Source of the DNA: Methylomonas rhizoryzae
GTDB taxonomy: Bacteria > Pseudomonadota > Gammaproteobacteria > Methylococcales > Methylomonadaceae
NCBI RefSeq assembly: GCF_008632455.1
Contig: NZ_CP043929.1
Span: forward strand, 1,860,001-1,924,000
Direction: 5' to 3'
DNA: 64,000 bases
Part shown: in pieces, positions 34,337 through 43,899 of the stretch
How the letters are laid out: each line of letters begins with the position of its first letter
How positions within the stretch are numbered: the stretch's first letter is position 1
The notes under the pieces: generated by a model
Database searches by the model: none
The model's input: only the letters and a program-made list of their open reading frames with translations
What the model was told of the DNA's origin: nothing
Program-made: the position numbers and the translations under genes

Positions 34337-37300
34337 CGCAACCGGCCTGGACGCCGAACATCCCTGGCCCTGGCTGGAAGCCTTTCCGGAAAGCGCGCAA
34401 GCGTTCTTCAACGGCCGCGACGAGGAAAAAGCCGCGCTGCTGCGCTGCGTATTGTCCGCGCCGGTGACGGTATTGTTCGGTAAATCCGGGTTGGGCAAAT
34501 CCTCGTTATTGCAAGCCGGCTTGTTTCCCAAATTGCGGGAGCAGCGCTTGCTGCCGGTTTATCGGCGCATCGACCACGACGCTAATGCCGTTGATTTGTC
34601 CGTTCAGCTGGCCAAACGCTGGGCCGAAGAAATTCATCTGACCCAAACGGACGACAAACAGCCCTTGAGTTTTCGCTACAAACAGCCGGCGGACGGCGAC
34701 GACGAAGCGATTTTGCTGAGCGACGATTTATGGAGCGACTTACACCGCGACGACATCGAATTGGTCGACGGCGGCGGGCGGGTTTGGCAGCCGGTGTTCG
34801 TGCTGGATCAGTTTGAAGAGATGTTCACCCGCGGCGCGCAGCAACCGGAGCGGATGCAGCAGTGGCTGTTTCAACTGGGCGATCTGCTGGAAAACCGCAT
34901 TCCTAGCGAACTGGCGGAGAAACTGAACGACGACGAAGGTTGGTGCGATCAATTGAATTTCGACATCCAGCCCTACCGGTTTTTGCTTTCGTTGCGAGAA
35001 GACTATCTGGCCGAGTTGGAGGAATGGAGCGAGTTGATCCCCAGACTCGCGCAAAACCGTTTCCGCCTGGCGCCGATGTCGCGCGACCAAGCCACACAGG
35101 CCGTAGAGCGTACCGGCGGCAGCTTGGTCAATCATGCGGACGCTAAGAACATCGTCCAATATTTATCCCAAACCAAAAACCAGACCTTGAGTTGCAGCCT
35201 GAAAACGCGCGGGCCGGGGCAAATCGAGCCGGCCCTGCTGGGCCTGCTGTGCGCCGGCTTGAACGAGGAGCGGCTGCGCGCCGGTCAGGCCAAACTCAAT
35301 ACCGATAACCTGGCGCAGGCCGGCGGGCAAATCGTCGAACGTTTTTACGATCAAGCCTTGCAAGGCTTGCCGGCCGCGGTCGGAGAATTCGTCGAGCAAT
35401 TTTTGATTACCGCGGACGGCGTGCGGCTGGCTTATCCGGCCGACTCGATAGTCGCCGAAAAACGGGTCAGTCAAGAGCAGTTGCAAACCGTGATCGACCG
35501 GCGCTTGCTGCGGCGGGAAAGCCTGGAAAGCGGCGATCGTATCGAACTGGTGCACGATAGGCTGGCGCAAGTGGCGTTGCGGCGCAGGCAGGACAGCGAG
35601 CGGCGCAGGGAACAGGAACGGGAACAACGACGCCGCCGGCAGTGGTTGTTTGGAACGATATCCGCGTTGTTGTTGTTTGCCGGGGTTGCTTTGTACATGT
35701 GGCGGGCAAAGCAGCAGGCAGTGGAGGCGGAACAGCAAGCGCGGCGAGCTGAGATTTCGGCAACGGCGATTCGGATCGGTGTGGAAGGAAACGCGATAAC
35801 CTCGGGCGTACGCCCGGGCGGAACATTAGTTGGTCTGCTTAAGGTGCTGTCGAGCCACCGAATTGTGCAGACGCTAGTTGGGCATCCAGTCGGTTTAGTT
35901 GATGAATCGCTACAAACCGAGTATCTGAAATTTCCCGGTTTGTTATTTTTACGAGAGATGCCCGATAAGCTTACCAGCGTCGGCTTTAGCCCCGACGGCA
36001 AGACGTTAGTCACCGGTAGTTGGGATAAATCGCTCAGATTATGGGACGTGGTTACAGGCCATCAGATTGGGGTGCCGTTGGAGGCTCATGACAAGGCTGT
36101 ACTGAGTGTAGCGTTTAGTTCTGATGGAAAGCGATTTGCATCGGGCAGCGGGGATAACTCGATAAGAATTTGGGCGCTCGCTAGCTTAACAGCTGCCCCA
36201 GTTACACTGAATGGCCACGATAATGCGGTACTGAGCCTGGGGTTTAGTCCGGATGGGAGGTCGCTAGTTTCCGGTGGTGGGGATAATACGCTGTTGTTAT
36301 GGGATTTGGAATCTAACAGCATTGCAGCTAGGAATCGAGAGGGAGGGTTCGTATCCAGCGTAACTTATAGCCCGGATGGGAAATCTATCGTATCGGCTAG
36401 CGAAAACGGCATCGTTCGGCTACGGGACAGCAAGGCGTTGACAGAAAAAATGTCTTTGCTAGGGCATAGTGAAGTGGTTTGGGGGGTCGCCTTTAGTCTG
36501 GACGGTAATCGTATCGCTTCGGCGAGTTGGGATAAAAGCTTGCGTTTATGGAGCAGCAAGGACGGCAAATTGATTGGTTCGTTAGGCCATGACGACGCCG
36601 TTTGGAGCCTAGCGTTTAGCCCGGATGACACCCGCATAATATCGGCAAGTACGGATGAAAAGTTTCGAGTTTGGGATGCGAAAACCGGCGAGGCGTTGGG
36701 TTCGGTGTTGAGCGGACATATCGGACCGGTACGGAGTATTGCGTTCACTAAAGACGGCAGCTATTTAGCATCCGGCGGTTGGGACGGGACACTGCGAATT
36801 TGGAAAGCTGATTTCGGAAAGGCTCTCGATCCGCCTGTTTTTACCGTGAACGATGCAGCATCGATCAAGGTAATCAGTCCGGATAATAAAATTCTCGTCA
36901 CGAGCAAATCCGGCGAATTGCAACTATACAATTTGGAAACGGGGCAACCGATCGGCGATCCGATGGCCGGGCATAACGACTATATTGCAGCGGCGGCATT
37001 CAGCCCAGACGGTAAAATGCTGGTAACCGCCAGTGCCGACCATTCCTTGCGTTTGTGGGACGTTGGGTCCCGCCGGAGTATAGGCGATCCCTTGCAAGGG
37101 CATAGTGAGGTAGTGACTGCGGTGGCATTTTGTAGCGACGGAAAGCGCATTGTGTCCGGTAGCAAAGATAAAACGGTACGCTTGTGGGATGTTAGGGCGG
37201 GCAAACCGATTAGGCGGCCTTTTGAGGGGCACCTCGATTCCGTATCTAACGTCCTTTGTAGTACGGACGGCCAAACGATCGTTTCCGGAAGCCTGGACAA

Positions 37301-37883
37301 TACGATTAGGCTTTGGAATTCCGATACAGGCATGGCAATAGGAAAGCCTCTAAACGCGCATACCAACTGGATTTCAATGTTAGCTATTAGCCCAAGCGGA
37401 AAGCAGCTAGTCTCGGCTAGCGGGGATCGAAGCTTGCGTGTTTGGGACGTCGATACCGGAGATGAAGTCGGAACGCCGATGCGCGGTCACACCGAATCTG
37501 TAGAAGCGATAGCCTTTAGTCCTGATGGTAAACGCATCGTTTCCGGTAGTTGGGATAAGTCAATACGTATTTGGGATGTCGAAACTGGAGCCTTAATAGG
37601 CACTCCGTTAATGGGGCACGACGGTGCGGTTACCAGCGTTGCATTCAGCAGTGATGGTAGCCAGATAATTTCTGCCAGCAATTACGATAAAACTCTTAGA
37701 ACCTGGCCGGTATTCGACGGCTGGGCCGACCAACTCTGCAAAAAACTGCCGCGCAACCTCAGCCGTAAAGAATGGCGGGACTGGGTGTCGGCGGACATCG
37801 ACTACATCGAACAATGCCCCGGTTTGCCGATACCCCCGGACCCGTTCGAGAACGGGGCGACGGCAACATTCTCTCAACCCTAA
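34320..37883 (+). CDS. Membrane-anchored STAND NTPase with 14 WD40 repeats
   Basis: 1187 residues. The N-terminus has the nSTAND1 signature: HPWPWLEAF, FNGRDEE, P-loop GKSGLGKSS (54-62) and Walker B VFVLDQFEEMF (about 159-170). A basic stretch (RRRQ, REQRRRRQW) then leads into one membrane helix at about 442-462, so the NTPase should be cytosolic and the rest extracytoplasmic. Residues about 545-1145 hold 14 WD40 repeats (for example GFSPDGKTLVTGSWDKSLRLW), enough for two seven-bladed propellers. STAND proteins normally oligomerise when a sensor domain binds a ligand; here WD40 is the presumed sensor and the SIR2/TIR protein the presumed output. The repeat half looks more AT-rich and uses rarer codons than the neighbouring genes. 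Confidence 0.85.
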   Translation: MTSVADATGLDAEHPWPWLEAFPESAQAFFNGRDEEKAALLRCVLSAPVTVLFGKSGLGKSSLLQAGLFPKLREQRLLPVYRRIDHDANAVDLSVQLAKRWAEEIHLTQTDDKQPLSFRYKQPADGDDEAILLSDDLWSDLHRDDIELVDGGGRVWQPVFVLDQFEEMFTRGAQQPERMQQWLFQLGDLLENRIPSELAEKLNDDEGWCDQLNFDIQPYRFLLSLREDYLAELEEWSELIPRLAQNRFRLAPMSRDQATQAVERTGGSLVNHADAKNIVQYLSQTKNQTLSCSLKTRGPGQIEPALLGLLCAGLNEERLRAGQAKLNTDNLAQAGGQIVERFYDQALQGLPAAVGEFVEQFLITADGVRLAYPADSIVAEKRVSQEQLQTVIDRRLLRRESLESGDRIELVHDRLAQVALRRRQDSERRREQEREQRRRRQWLFGTISALLLFAGVALYMWRAKQQAVEAEQQARRAEISATAIRIGVEGNAITSGVRPGGTLVGLLKVLSSHRIVQTLVGHPVGLVDESLQTEYLKFPGLLFLREMPDKLTSVGFSPDGKTLVTGSWDKSLRLWDVVTGHQIGVPLEAHDKAVLSVAFSSDGKRFASGSGDNSIRIWALASLTAAPVTLNGHDNAVLSLGFSPDGRSLVSGGGDNTLLLWDLESNSIAARNREGGFVSSVTYSPDGKSIVSASENGIVRLRDSKALTEKMSLLGHSEVVWGVAFSLDGNRIASASWDKSLRLWSSKDGKLIGSLGHDDAVWSLAFSPDDTRIISASTDEKFRVWDAKTGEALGSVLSGHIGPVRSIAFTKDGSYLASGGWDGTLRIWKADFGKALDPPVFTVNDAASIKVISPDNKILVTSKSGELQLYNLETGQPIGDPMAGHNDYIAAAAFSPDGKMLVTASADHSLRLWDVGSRRSIGDPLQGHSEVVTAVAFCSDGKRIVSGSKDKTVRLWDVRAGKPIRRPFEGHLDSVSNVLCSTDGQTIVSGSLDNTIRLWNSDTGMAIGKPLNAHTNWISMLAISPSGKQLVSASGDRSLRVWDVDTGDEVGTPMRGHTESVEAIAFSPDGKRIVSGSWDKSIRIWDVETGALIGTPLMGHDGAVTSVAFSSDGSQIISASNYDKTLRTWPVFDGWADQLCKKLPRNLSRKEWRDWVSADIDYIEQCPGLPIPPDPFENGATATFSQP

Positions 37884-37905
37884 GCACGATCTTTCAGGAG
37901 GCGCT

Positions 37906-39318
37906 ATGGCCCAAGCAATCAACGAACTGGACGACCGTTTCTGGAACCGCTTGATCAAAGCCATAGACGACGGCCGGGTGGTGCCGGTAGTTGGCGGCCA
38001 ATTACTGAGCTGGCAAATAGGCGGTTCTACGCAGACCTTACAGCAGCGGATTGCCGCCAAACTGCTGGCAAACAACGATTTCGACCTGAACGGCCGGGTG
38101 CTGGCACCGATGCAGGAATTGCATCATGCGGTCAGTTTGTTGAAAGCCGACGCCGACATCAACGTCGATAACCTGTATGCCGACATCGCCGATGCGTTGG
38201 AAGCGGAATGCGCCGGCCCGGATTTTCAGTTGCCGACCGCGCTACAGCAATTGGCGGCGATCAGCTCTTTTAAACTGTTAGTCAGTTTGACAGCGGATAC
38301 CTTGTTGGCGCAGGCCTTGCGCAAACGGGTGGCGGTCAACGAAATCGTGCATTCGCCGTATTTGCCGACCAGCGAAGCCGGCGATTTGCCCGCCGATTGG
38401 CTGAAACGGCCGGGCGAAGCGAATGTGCTGTACTTGTTCGGCAAGGCGCAAGCGGCCCAGGTCTACGCCATTCATGACGAAGACACCCTGGAATATTCGC
38501 ACAACCTGCTGGCGCGCGGCGCCAACGTGCCGGCGCGGTTTTTAGGCGAGCTGCAACAGCGCAGCCTGCTGTTTTTGGGCAGCCAGTTTCCGGATTGGCT
38601 GAGCCGGTTTTTGTTGCGCTTGACCAATCAAAACCGCTTGTCGGAAAAACGCACCAGCGCCTGGCTGGTCAACGATGCGGTCAGTCAAAGCGAATTCAAC
38701 ACGTTTTTACAAGAATTCAGCCGGGAGACCAAACTGATCAATCAGTTGCCGCCGGCCGCGTTTGTGGACGAACTGTACCGGCGCTGGCAAGCCAAACATA
38801 CCCCGGCCGCCGAAGCGGCAGCCGGTCAAGAGCAGAACCAGGGCGGCGATCCGGCCTCGGTAGCGTTTTTCATCAGTTACTCGCGTGCCACCGATTTGCC
38901 GGCCGCGGAAAAATTGTTCCAAATCCTGCAGGAGCAAGGTCTGACCGCCCGGGAAATCTGGTTCGACCGCGAGGCCATAGAGCCCGGCGGCGATTTTCAA
39001 AAGCTGATTTTCGACGGCATCAAAAGTTGCCGCTATTTCCTGCCGCTGATTTCCGCTGCGGCGGACCGCTTCGACGAAAAGTTTTTCTACCGGGAATGGG
39101 ACGCAGCGATAGACCGCAGCAAAGCGATACGCGGCCGCGAATTCATTTTACCCATCATTCTGGACGAGGATTACCGGCCGCAGGCTTATAGCCGGGTGCC
39201 GGACGAGTGGCGTTCGCGCATCGATTTCGGCCACGCGCCGGGCGGAGTGGCCAACGAGCGCACCCGGGATCATCTGAAAAACCTGATCCGCGAATTGCGC
39301 CGCCGGGAGCAAGTATGA
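37906..39318 (+). CDS. SIR2-like/TIR fusion protein, copy 2
   Basis: 470 residues, preceded by CAGGAGG. The same layout as the protein at 32894: a divergent SIR2-like domain at about 10-305 (GRVVPVVGGQLLS, FKLLVSLTADTLLAQAL, AIHDEDTLEYSHNLL with His190) and a TIR domain at about 325-445 (VAFFISYSRATDLPAAEKLF, IWFDREAIEPGGDF, YFLPLISAAA, FFYREWDAAIDRS with Glu397). Shared segments such as HEEDTLEY/HDEDTLEY and PDWxxR show the two are paralogues from a tandem duplication. It is coupled by a 4-bp overlap to a second STAND NTPase. NAD consumption on activation is the expected activity of TIR proteins with this Glu; direct evidence is absent. Confidence 0.82.
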   Translation: MAQAINELDDRFWNRLIKAIDDGRVVPVVGGQLLSWQIGGSTQTLQQRIAAKLLANNDFDLNGRVLAPMQELHHAVSLLKADADINVDNLYADIADALEAECAGPDFQLPTALQQLAAISSFKLLVSLTADTLLAQALRKRVAVNEIVHSPYLPTSEAGDLPADWLKRPGEANVLYLFGKAQAAQVYAIHDEDTLEYSHNLLARGANVPARFLGELQQRSLLFLGSQFPDWLSRFLLRLTNQNRLSEKRTSAWLVNDAVSQSEFNTFLQEFSRETKLINQLPPAAFVDELYRRWQAKHTPAAEAAAGQEQNQGGDPASVAFFISYSRATDLPAAEKLFQILQEQGLTAREIWFDREAIEPGGDFQKLIFDGIKSCRYFLPLISAAADRFDEKFFYREWDAAIDRSKAIRGREFILPIILDEDYRPQAYSRVPDEWRSRIDFGHAPGGVANERTRDHLKNLIRELRRREQV

Positions 39319-41132
39319 ACGCCGTGTCCGAATCGACAGACGATTTAACCGCCGCCACCGGCTTGCATCTGACGCCGCAAAACCCGTGGCCGGGTTTGGC
39401 GACTTACGACGAAAGCTCGCACGATTATTTCTACGGCCGCGAGGCCGAAGTCGAGGAATTGCTGCGCTTGATCAAGCTGTCGCCGTTGACGGTGCTGTAC
39501 GGCAAATCCGGCCTGGGCAAAAGTTCGCTATTGCAAGCGGGTTTGTTTCCGGTTTTGCGGCAAGCGCATTTTCTGCCGGTGTACATCCGGCTGGATGTGG
39601 CCAGCGGCGGGCAGGTGCCGTTTAGCGAGCAAGTCGGTTATTGGTTGCGGCAAGCCTTGAGCGATGCCGGGGTCGACTACTTGCCGTTCGCTTACCAGGA
39701 CGACTTGTGGACTTATCTGCACCGGCGCGACATGGAGATCTGGAGCCCCGACAATCATTTGTTGACGCCGGTACTGGTATTTGACCAATTCGAAGAAGTC
39801 TTCGCCGGCGTCCATCCGCAGCTGCCGGCGCCGCGCGTGCTATGCCAGGGCTTGGCGGATTTGATCGAAAACAAGCTGCCCGCCCATTTAGCTTCCGGGC
39901 AGGTCGATAAAGCCTTGACCGAACAATTGGATACCCGCTCGCAACGCTACCGGGTGTTGTTGTCGTTTCGCGAAGACTTTCTGCCGGCCTTGAAAAACTG
40001 GGAGCAAGACGTTCCCTCCTTGCTGAAAAACTGGTGTCAATTGTTGCCGATGTCGCGCGCTTGCGCGATCGAAGCCTTGATTCGTTCCGGGGCGGACATA
40101 CTGGCGGACGGTGCGGCGGAAGGTATCGTGGACTTCGTCGGCAACCTGGATGCCCGGCAATCCGGCGGCGAAATAACGATAGAGCCGGTGCTGCTGAGTT
40201 TGTGCTGCTATCAGTTGAACTTGAAACGGCAGGCCGCCAAGGCCGAATGGATAGATAAAGAGTTATTGAGCCGGGTAGGGCAGACCATATTGGAAGACTA
40301 TTACCGCAACGCCTTATCCGGCATGGGACAAGCCGCCGAGTTCATCGAGCACAAATTGATTCAGGGCAATCAATACCGTAGCAGTTACCCCGTGCAACTG
40401 GCCTTGGACGAAAACCTGATTACCCGAAAACAGTTGAGCGAGCTGACCGACAAACACCGCTTGCTGCGGGTAGAACAGCAAATGGGTACGCCGCGGGTGG
40501 AACTGATCCACGACCGCTTGGTGTCGGTGGTGCGGCGGGTGCGGGACAAACGGCAGGCGGAATGGGCGGTGCGGCGCGTGCTGGCAGGCGCGGTTTGTCT
40601 GTTGGTTTTGGTGATTGGCTTGGGTTACTGGAATATGCTGCAGGATCAAGAACAAGCGGATCAATACGCCACGCTTTACTACGAAAGTAAAAGCCGGCAT
40701 GCGGACTCCGACACGGGAGAGGAGCCTGCCGACAATCCTAGTCCGTCGGAGCAGGCGCCGGCGGACGACGGTTCGGCAACCACCACCGCCCCGAAATCGA
40801 CTAAGCCCGTCGCCAAGCAACTCATCTACATACAAATCCGCAGCCCTAAGCAAAAACCCGACGCCAACCGTTTACGCGCCTGGTTTAAGCAGCAAGATTA
40901 CCGAGTACCTATGATCCAGTTGCTTTCCAAAGGCCCGTCCACTACCGAAGTCCGTTACTTTCGCAGCAATGACGCCACTGCCGCTGACGTCTTGGCCAAA
41001 TTGTTGCTGCAACAGCGGGTTGCCAACGTCTCCACCAAATACATTTCCGGATTCGAAAACTCCACGGTAATCCCGCCGGGACAATTCGAAATCTGGTTCG
41101 CACCGGACGCGTTTTCCACCACCCCACAATAA
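39315..41132 (+). CDS. Membrane-anchored STAND NTPase with short C-terminal domain
   Basis: 605 residues from the ATG at 39315 (ATGA overlap with the SIR2/TIR gene). The NTPase is close to that at 34320: NPWPGLATY, YFYGREAEVEELLR, P-loop GKSGLGKSS (63-71), VLVFDQFEEVF and a conserved FREDFLPAL segment. After RRVRDKRQ a single membrane helix lies at about 423-443. Instead of WD40 repeats there is a Ser/Pro/Glu-rich linker and a domain of about 105 residues (QLIYIQIRSPKQKPDANRL, VRYFRSNDATAADVLAKLL) resembling SPOR-like or LytR-type C-terminal modules that bind cell-wall material. This suggests a second receptor in which the extracytoplasmic sensor has been replaced. Family assignment of the last domain is tentative. 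Confidence 0.82.
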   Translation: MNAVSESTDDLTAATGLHLTPQNPWPGLATYDESSHDYFYGREAEVEELLRLIKLSPLTVLYGKSGLGKSSLLQAGLFPVLRQAHFLPVYIRLDVASGGQVPFSEQVGYWLRQALSDAGVDYLPFAYQDDLWTYLHRRDMEIWSPDNHLLTPVLVFDQFEEVFAGVHPQLPAPRVLCQGLADLIENKLPAHLASGQVDKALTEQLDTRSQRYRVLLSFREDFLPALKNWEQDVPSLLKNWCQLLPMSRACAIEALIRSGADILADGAAEGIVDFVGNLDARQSGGEITIEPVLLSLCCYQLNLKRQAAKAEWIDKELLSRVGQTILEDYYRNALSGMGQAAEFIEHKLIQGNQYRSSYPVQLALDENLITRKQLSELTDKHRLLRVEQQMGTPRVELIHDRLVSVVRRVRDKRQAEWAVRRVLAGAVCLLVLVIGLGYWNMLQDQEQADQYATLYYESKSRHADSDTGEEPADNPSPSEQAPADDGSATTTAPKSTKPVAKQLIYIQIRSPKQKPDANRLRAWFKQQDYRVPMIQLLSKGPSTTEVRYFRSNDATAADVLAKLLLQQRVANVSTKYISGFENSTVIPPGQFEIWFAPDAFSTTPQ

Positions 41133-41156
41133 CAATAGCGTAGGAGGACCCAGTCT

Positions 41157-43799
41157 ATGGCTGACGACAATCAAGAAAACAGCGCGCTGACGGCGTTAAA
41201 GCAACAGATCAAGGCGTTAAAGGCCCAGTTCCGCTTCGGCGACGCCAGACGGGCACTGGAACAAGTTCCCAAGGAGCTGGCAAGCGAAACCTGGGTTATC
41301 CAACAACTGGCTTTGTGTACTTATAAAGACGAAGAATTGCACACCGAAACCCGCTTGCAGACTGCTTTAAACTACCTGGAAAAAGCCAAACTACGCGATG
41401 CTAACACCGCCGATCCGGAAACGCTGTCTCTGGGCGGAGCTGTATATAAGCGTTTATGGGAATGCAAAGGTCAATTGGAGCATGTGTTCGAAAGTTTGGC
41501 GTTTTACCGGGCCGCTTACGAGCGCAATCTGACGGCGGACGGCTGTTACGGCGGCGCTAATGCCTGTTACTTACTGGACGTTCTGGCCGCCCGCGCCCAA
41601 GCCTTGGAAAACCGTAGCGGCTTGCCATCGGCGGACGCGCTGCGTTTGCGCGGCGAAGCGGCCGATTTGCGCAAAAGAATTAAAGTCACCCTGGACGCCG
41701 CGTTAAAAGCCGACGCGAAATTAAAAAAGGATTACTGGTTTCAGGTGACCTTGGGCGAAATACATTTCGGTTTGGGCGAATACCCGCAAGCCGCAGCATG
41801 TTTGGACAAAGCGGTCAAGGCCGAGCATGACGAATGGATGTTGCAAACCACCTTCCGGCAATGGGTGCAACTGGCCCGTCAAAAAGGCATTCCCAGTCCG
41901 GCGGAAGGACAGAAGACCGAAGAATGGCACGAGGCCTGGCAAACCCTCAGTCATTTGCTCGGTGCCGACACCGCCGAAGCCCTGGCCTGCCATCGCGGCA
42001 AGGTCGGTTTGGCTTTGTCCGGAGGCGGCTTTCGCGCCTCGTTTTTTCACCTGGGTTTGCTGGCCCGTCTGGCCGAGGTCGACGCCTTGCGTAGCGTCGA
42101 AGTGTTGTCCAGCGTATCCGGCGGCAGCATTTTAGGCGCCCAGTACTATCTGGAAGTACAGCGTTTGCTGGAAGACGATAGCAAGACTTTGTGCCGTCAG
42201 GATTACATCGATTTGGTCGCCAAATTGCAGCAGGATTTTCTGCGCGGGGTGGAAAGCAATATCCGCATGCAGGCCTTGGGCGATTGGAAAGTGAACGGGC
42301 AACTGGTACTCGGCAATTCGAGGCTATCGAAACGCTTGTTCAAGAAAACCTATACGCGCAGCCATAAGTTGGGCGAGTTGTACGAAAAGCATCTGTATTC
42401 GAAAGTAAAAGACGGCAGGGACGCCGCACCGCGGCAGATGCCGGATCTATTGGTCACTCCCAAGCACGGCAGATTTCAATCGGCCGATTTCAAGTTGAAA
42501 TTCCACAACTGGCGGCGGCGAGCCAAGGTGCCGATGCTGCTGTTGAACACCACCTCGCTGAACTCCGGGCATAGCTGGTTTTTTACCGCCAGCTGGATGG
42601 GCGAACCGCCGACCGCGTTGGACATCGATTGCAACGAGCGCTATCGGCGCTTGTATTACCACCAAGCCCCCAGCGAGGATTTGCAACATTTCCGGCTAGG
42701 CTATGCGGCGGCGGCTTCGTCTTGCGTACCCGGCTTGTTCGAGCCCTTGGTATTGGACGGATTGTTTCAGGACCGCACGGTGAAATTGGTCGACGGCGGC
42801 GTGCACGATAACCAAGGCGTGCAGGGTCTGCTGGAAGAGGGCTGTACCCTGATTTTCTGCAGTGACGCCAGCGGCCAGATGGCGGATTCGCATCAACCGG
42901 CCGGCGACCCGGCCGGCGTGCTGCTCCGTACCGTATCGGTATTGCAAGACCGGATACGCGAAGCCGAATACCAGGATATGGCAAGCCGGCTGGACAGCGG
43001 AGCGCTGCAAGGCTTGTTTTTCGTGCACACCCAAAAAGGTTTAGTGCCGCAGCCGCTGGATTGGCTACCGGACGACATAACACCCAGCGACGATAGCGGC
43101 CTCACCGATTATCGGATCGCCAAAGACCTGCAGCGCAAAATCGCCGCGATTCGCACCGACCTGGATTCCTTCACCGAAGTGGAAGCCTATGCGCTGATGG
43201 CCAGCGGTTATCTGATGACCGACAGGCAGCTGCGGGATTTGGACGCTCAGCACCGCAAAGACGGCAAAGCTGGCCGTTGGGGCGGATTCGACATCGAAGC
43301 CGAGCGGGGTAACTGGGAATTTCTAAAACTGGAAAAACTGTTAGGGCAAGACAAAAAACAACCATCCGCGCAACGCGACGATCTGGTCAAGCAACTGGAC
43401 GTGGCCGGCAAGCTGGCGTTCAAAGCCTGGCATTTGATTCCGCAATTGAAAGTCGCGGCACTAGCGCTCGGTCTGGTGGCGGCTTATTTTTTGATCAAAG
43501 GCTTAATCGCTTTGTGGGGTACCAGCTGGACGATCAACGCGACCGTAGTCATCGTCGGCATAGCATCCCTATTAGGGACGATAGTAGCGCCTGCATTGCG
43601 TTGGCTCAATCCCAAAGCCGAAGCCGAAAGTTTCCTGATTAAGTTGGGTATTGCCGTGGCCGGGTATGTGGTCGCTAAAATCCATCTGTTGCTGTTCGAC
43701 CGCTGGTTTTTACAAAGAGGCCGGTTGCAGCGCTTGTTAGGCTTGCCGGCAGCGGCCGCGACTAGCCAAGAACCGGCGGCGGAAGACAGGGCAGGTTAG
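41157..43799 (+). CDS. TRAFs-binding/patatin-like phospholipase fusion
   Basis: 880 residues with a TAGGAGG ribosome-binding site. Residues about 15-270 form a TPR-like TRAFs-binding (DUF4071-type) domain (WVIQQLALCTYKDE, DPETLSLGGAVYKRLWE, YWFQVTLGEIHFGLGEY). Residues about 280-640 are a patatin-like lipase: oxyanion loop SGGGFRAS, nucleophile Ser321 in SVSGGS and Asp546 in VDGGVHDNQG, the full Ser-Asp dyad. Two or three membrane helices follow near 765-790, 800-820 and 825-850. Activated patatins degrade membrane phospholipids and are used as effectors in several phage-defence systems. The N-terminal domain is homologous to that at 48592, which suggests the two proteins bind the same partner. 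Confidence 0.85.
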   Translation: MADDNQENSALTALKQQIKALKAQFRFGDARRALEQVPKELASETWVIQQLALCTYKDEELHTETRLQTALNYLEKAKLRDANTADPETLSLGGAVYKRLWECKGQLEHVFESLAFYRAAYERNLTADGCYGGANACYLLDVLAARAQALENRSGLPSADALRLRGEAADLRKRIKVTLDAALKADAKLKKDYWFQVTLGEIHFGLGEYPQAAACLDKAVKAEHDEWMLQTTFRQWVQLARQKGIPSPAEGQKTEEWHEAWQTLSHLLGADTAEALACHRGKVGLALSGGGFRASFFHLGLLARLAEVDALRSVEVLSSVSGGSILGAQYYLEVQRLLEDDSKTLCRQDYIDLVAKLQQDFLRGVESNIRMQALGDWKVNGQLVLGNSRLSKRLFKKTYTRSHKLGELYEKHLYSKVKDGRDAAPRQMPDLLVTPKHGRFQSADFKLKFHNWRRRAKVPMLLLNTTSLNSGHSWFFTASWMGEPPTALDIDCNERYRRLYYHQAPSEDLQHFRLGYAAAASSCVPGLFEPLVLDGLFQDRTVKLVDGGVHDNQGVQGLLEEGCTLIFCSDASGQMADSHQPAGDPAGVLLRTVSVLQDRIREAEYQDMASRLDSGALQGLFFVHTQKGLVPQPLDWLPDDITPSDDSGLTDYRIAKDLQRKIAAIRTDLDSFTEVEAYALMASGYLMTDRQLRDLDAQHRKDGKAGRWGGFDIEAERGNWEFLKLEKLLGQDKKQPSAQRDDLVKQLDVAGKLAFKAWHLIPQLKVAALALGLVAAYFLIKGLIALWGTSWTINATVVIVGIASLLGTIVAPALRWLNPKAEAESFLIKLGIAVAGYVVAKIHLLLFDRWFLQRGRLQRLLGLPAAAATSQEPAAEDRAG

Positions 43800-43899
43800 C
43801 GGCGCGCTTAGCTTTTGGGAACGGTTGTTACGCGTGTGATCCAGCCTCGATTCACTCGTATTCCCGAGTCGATAGTCTCATTTGAAGGAGTTTTATCTA

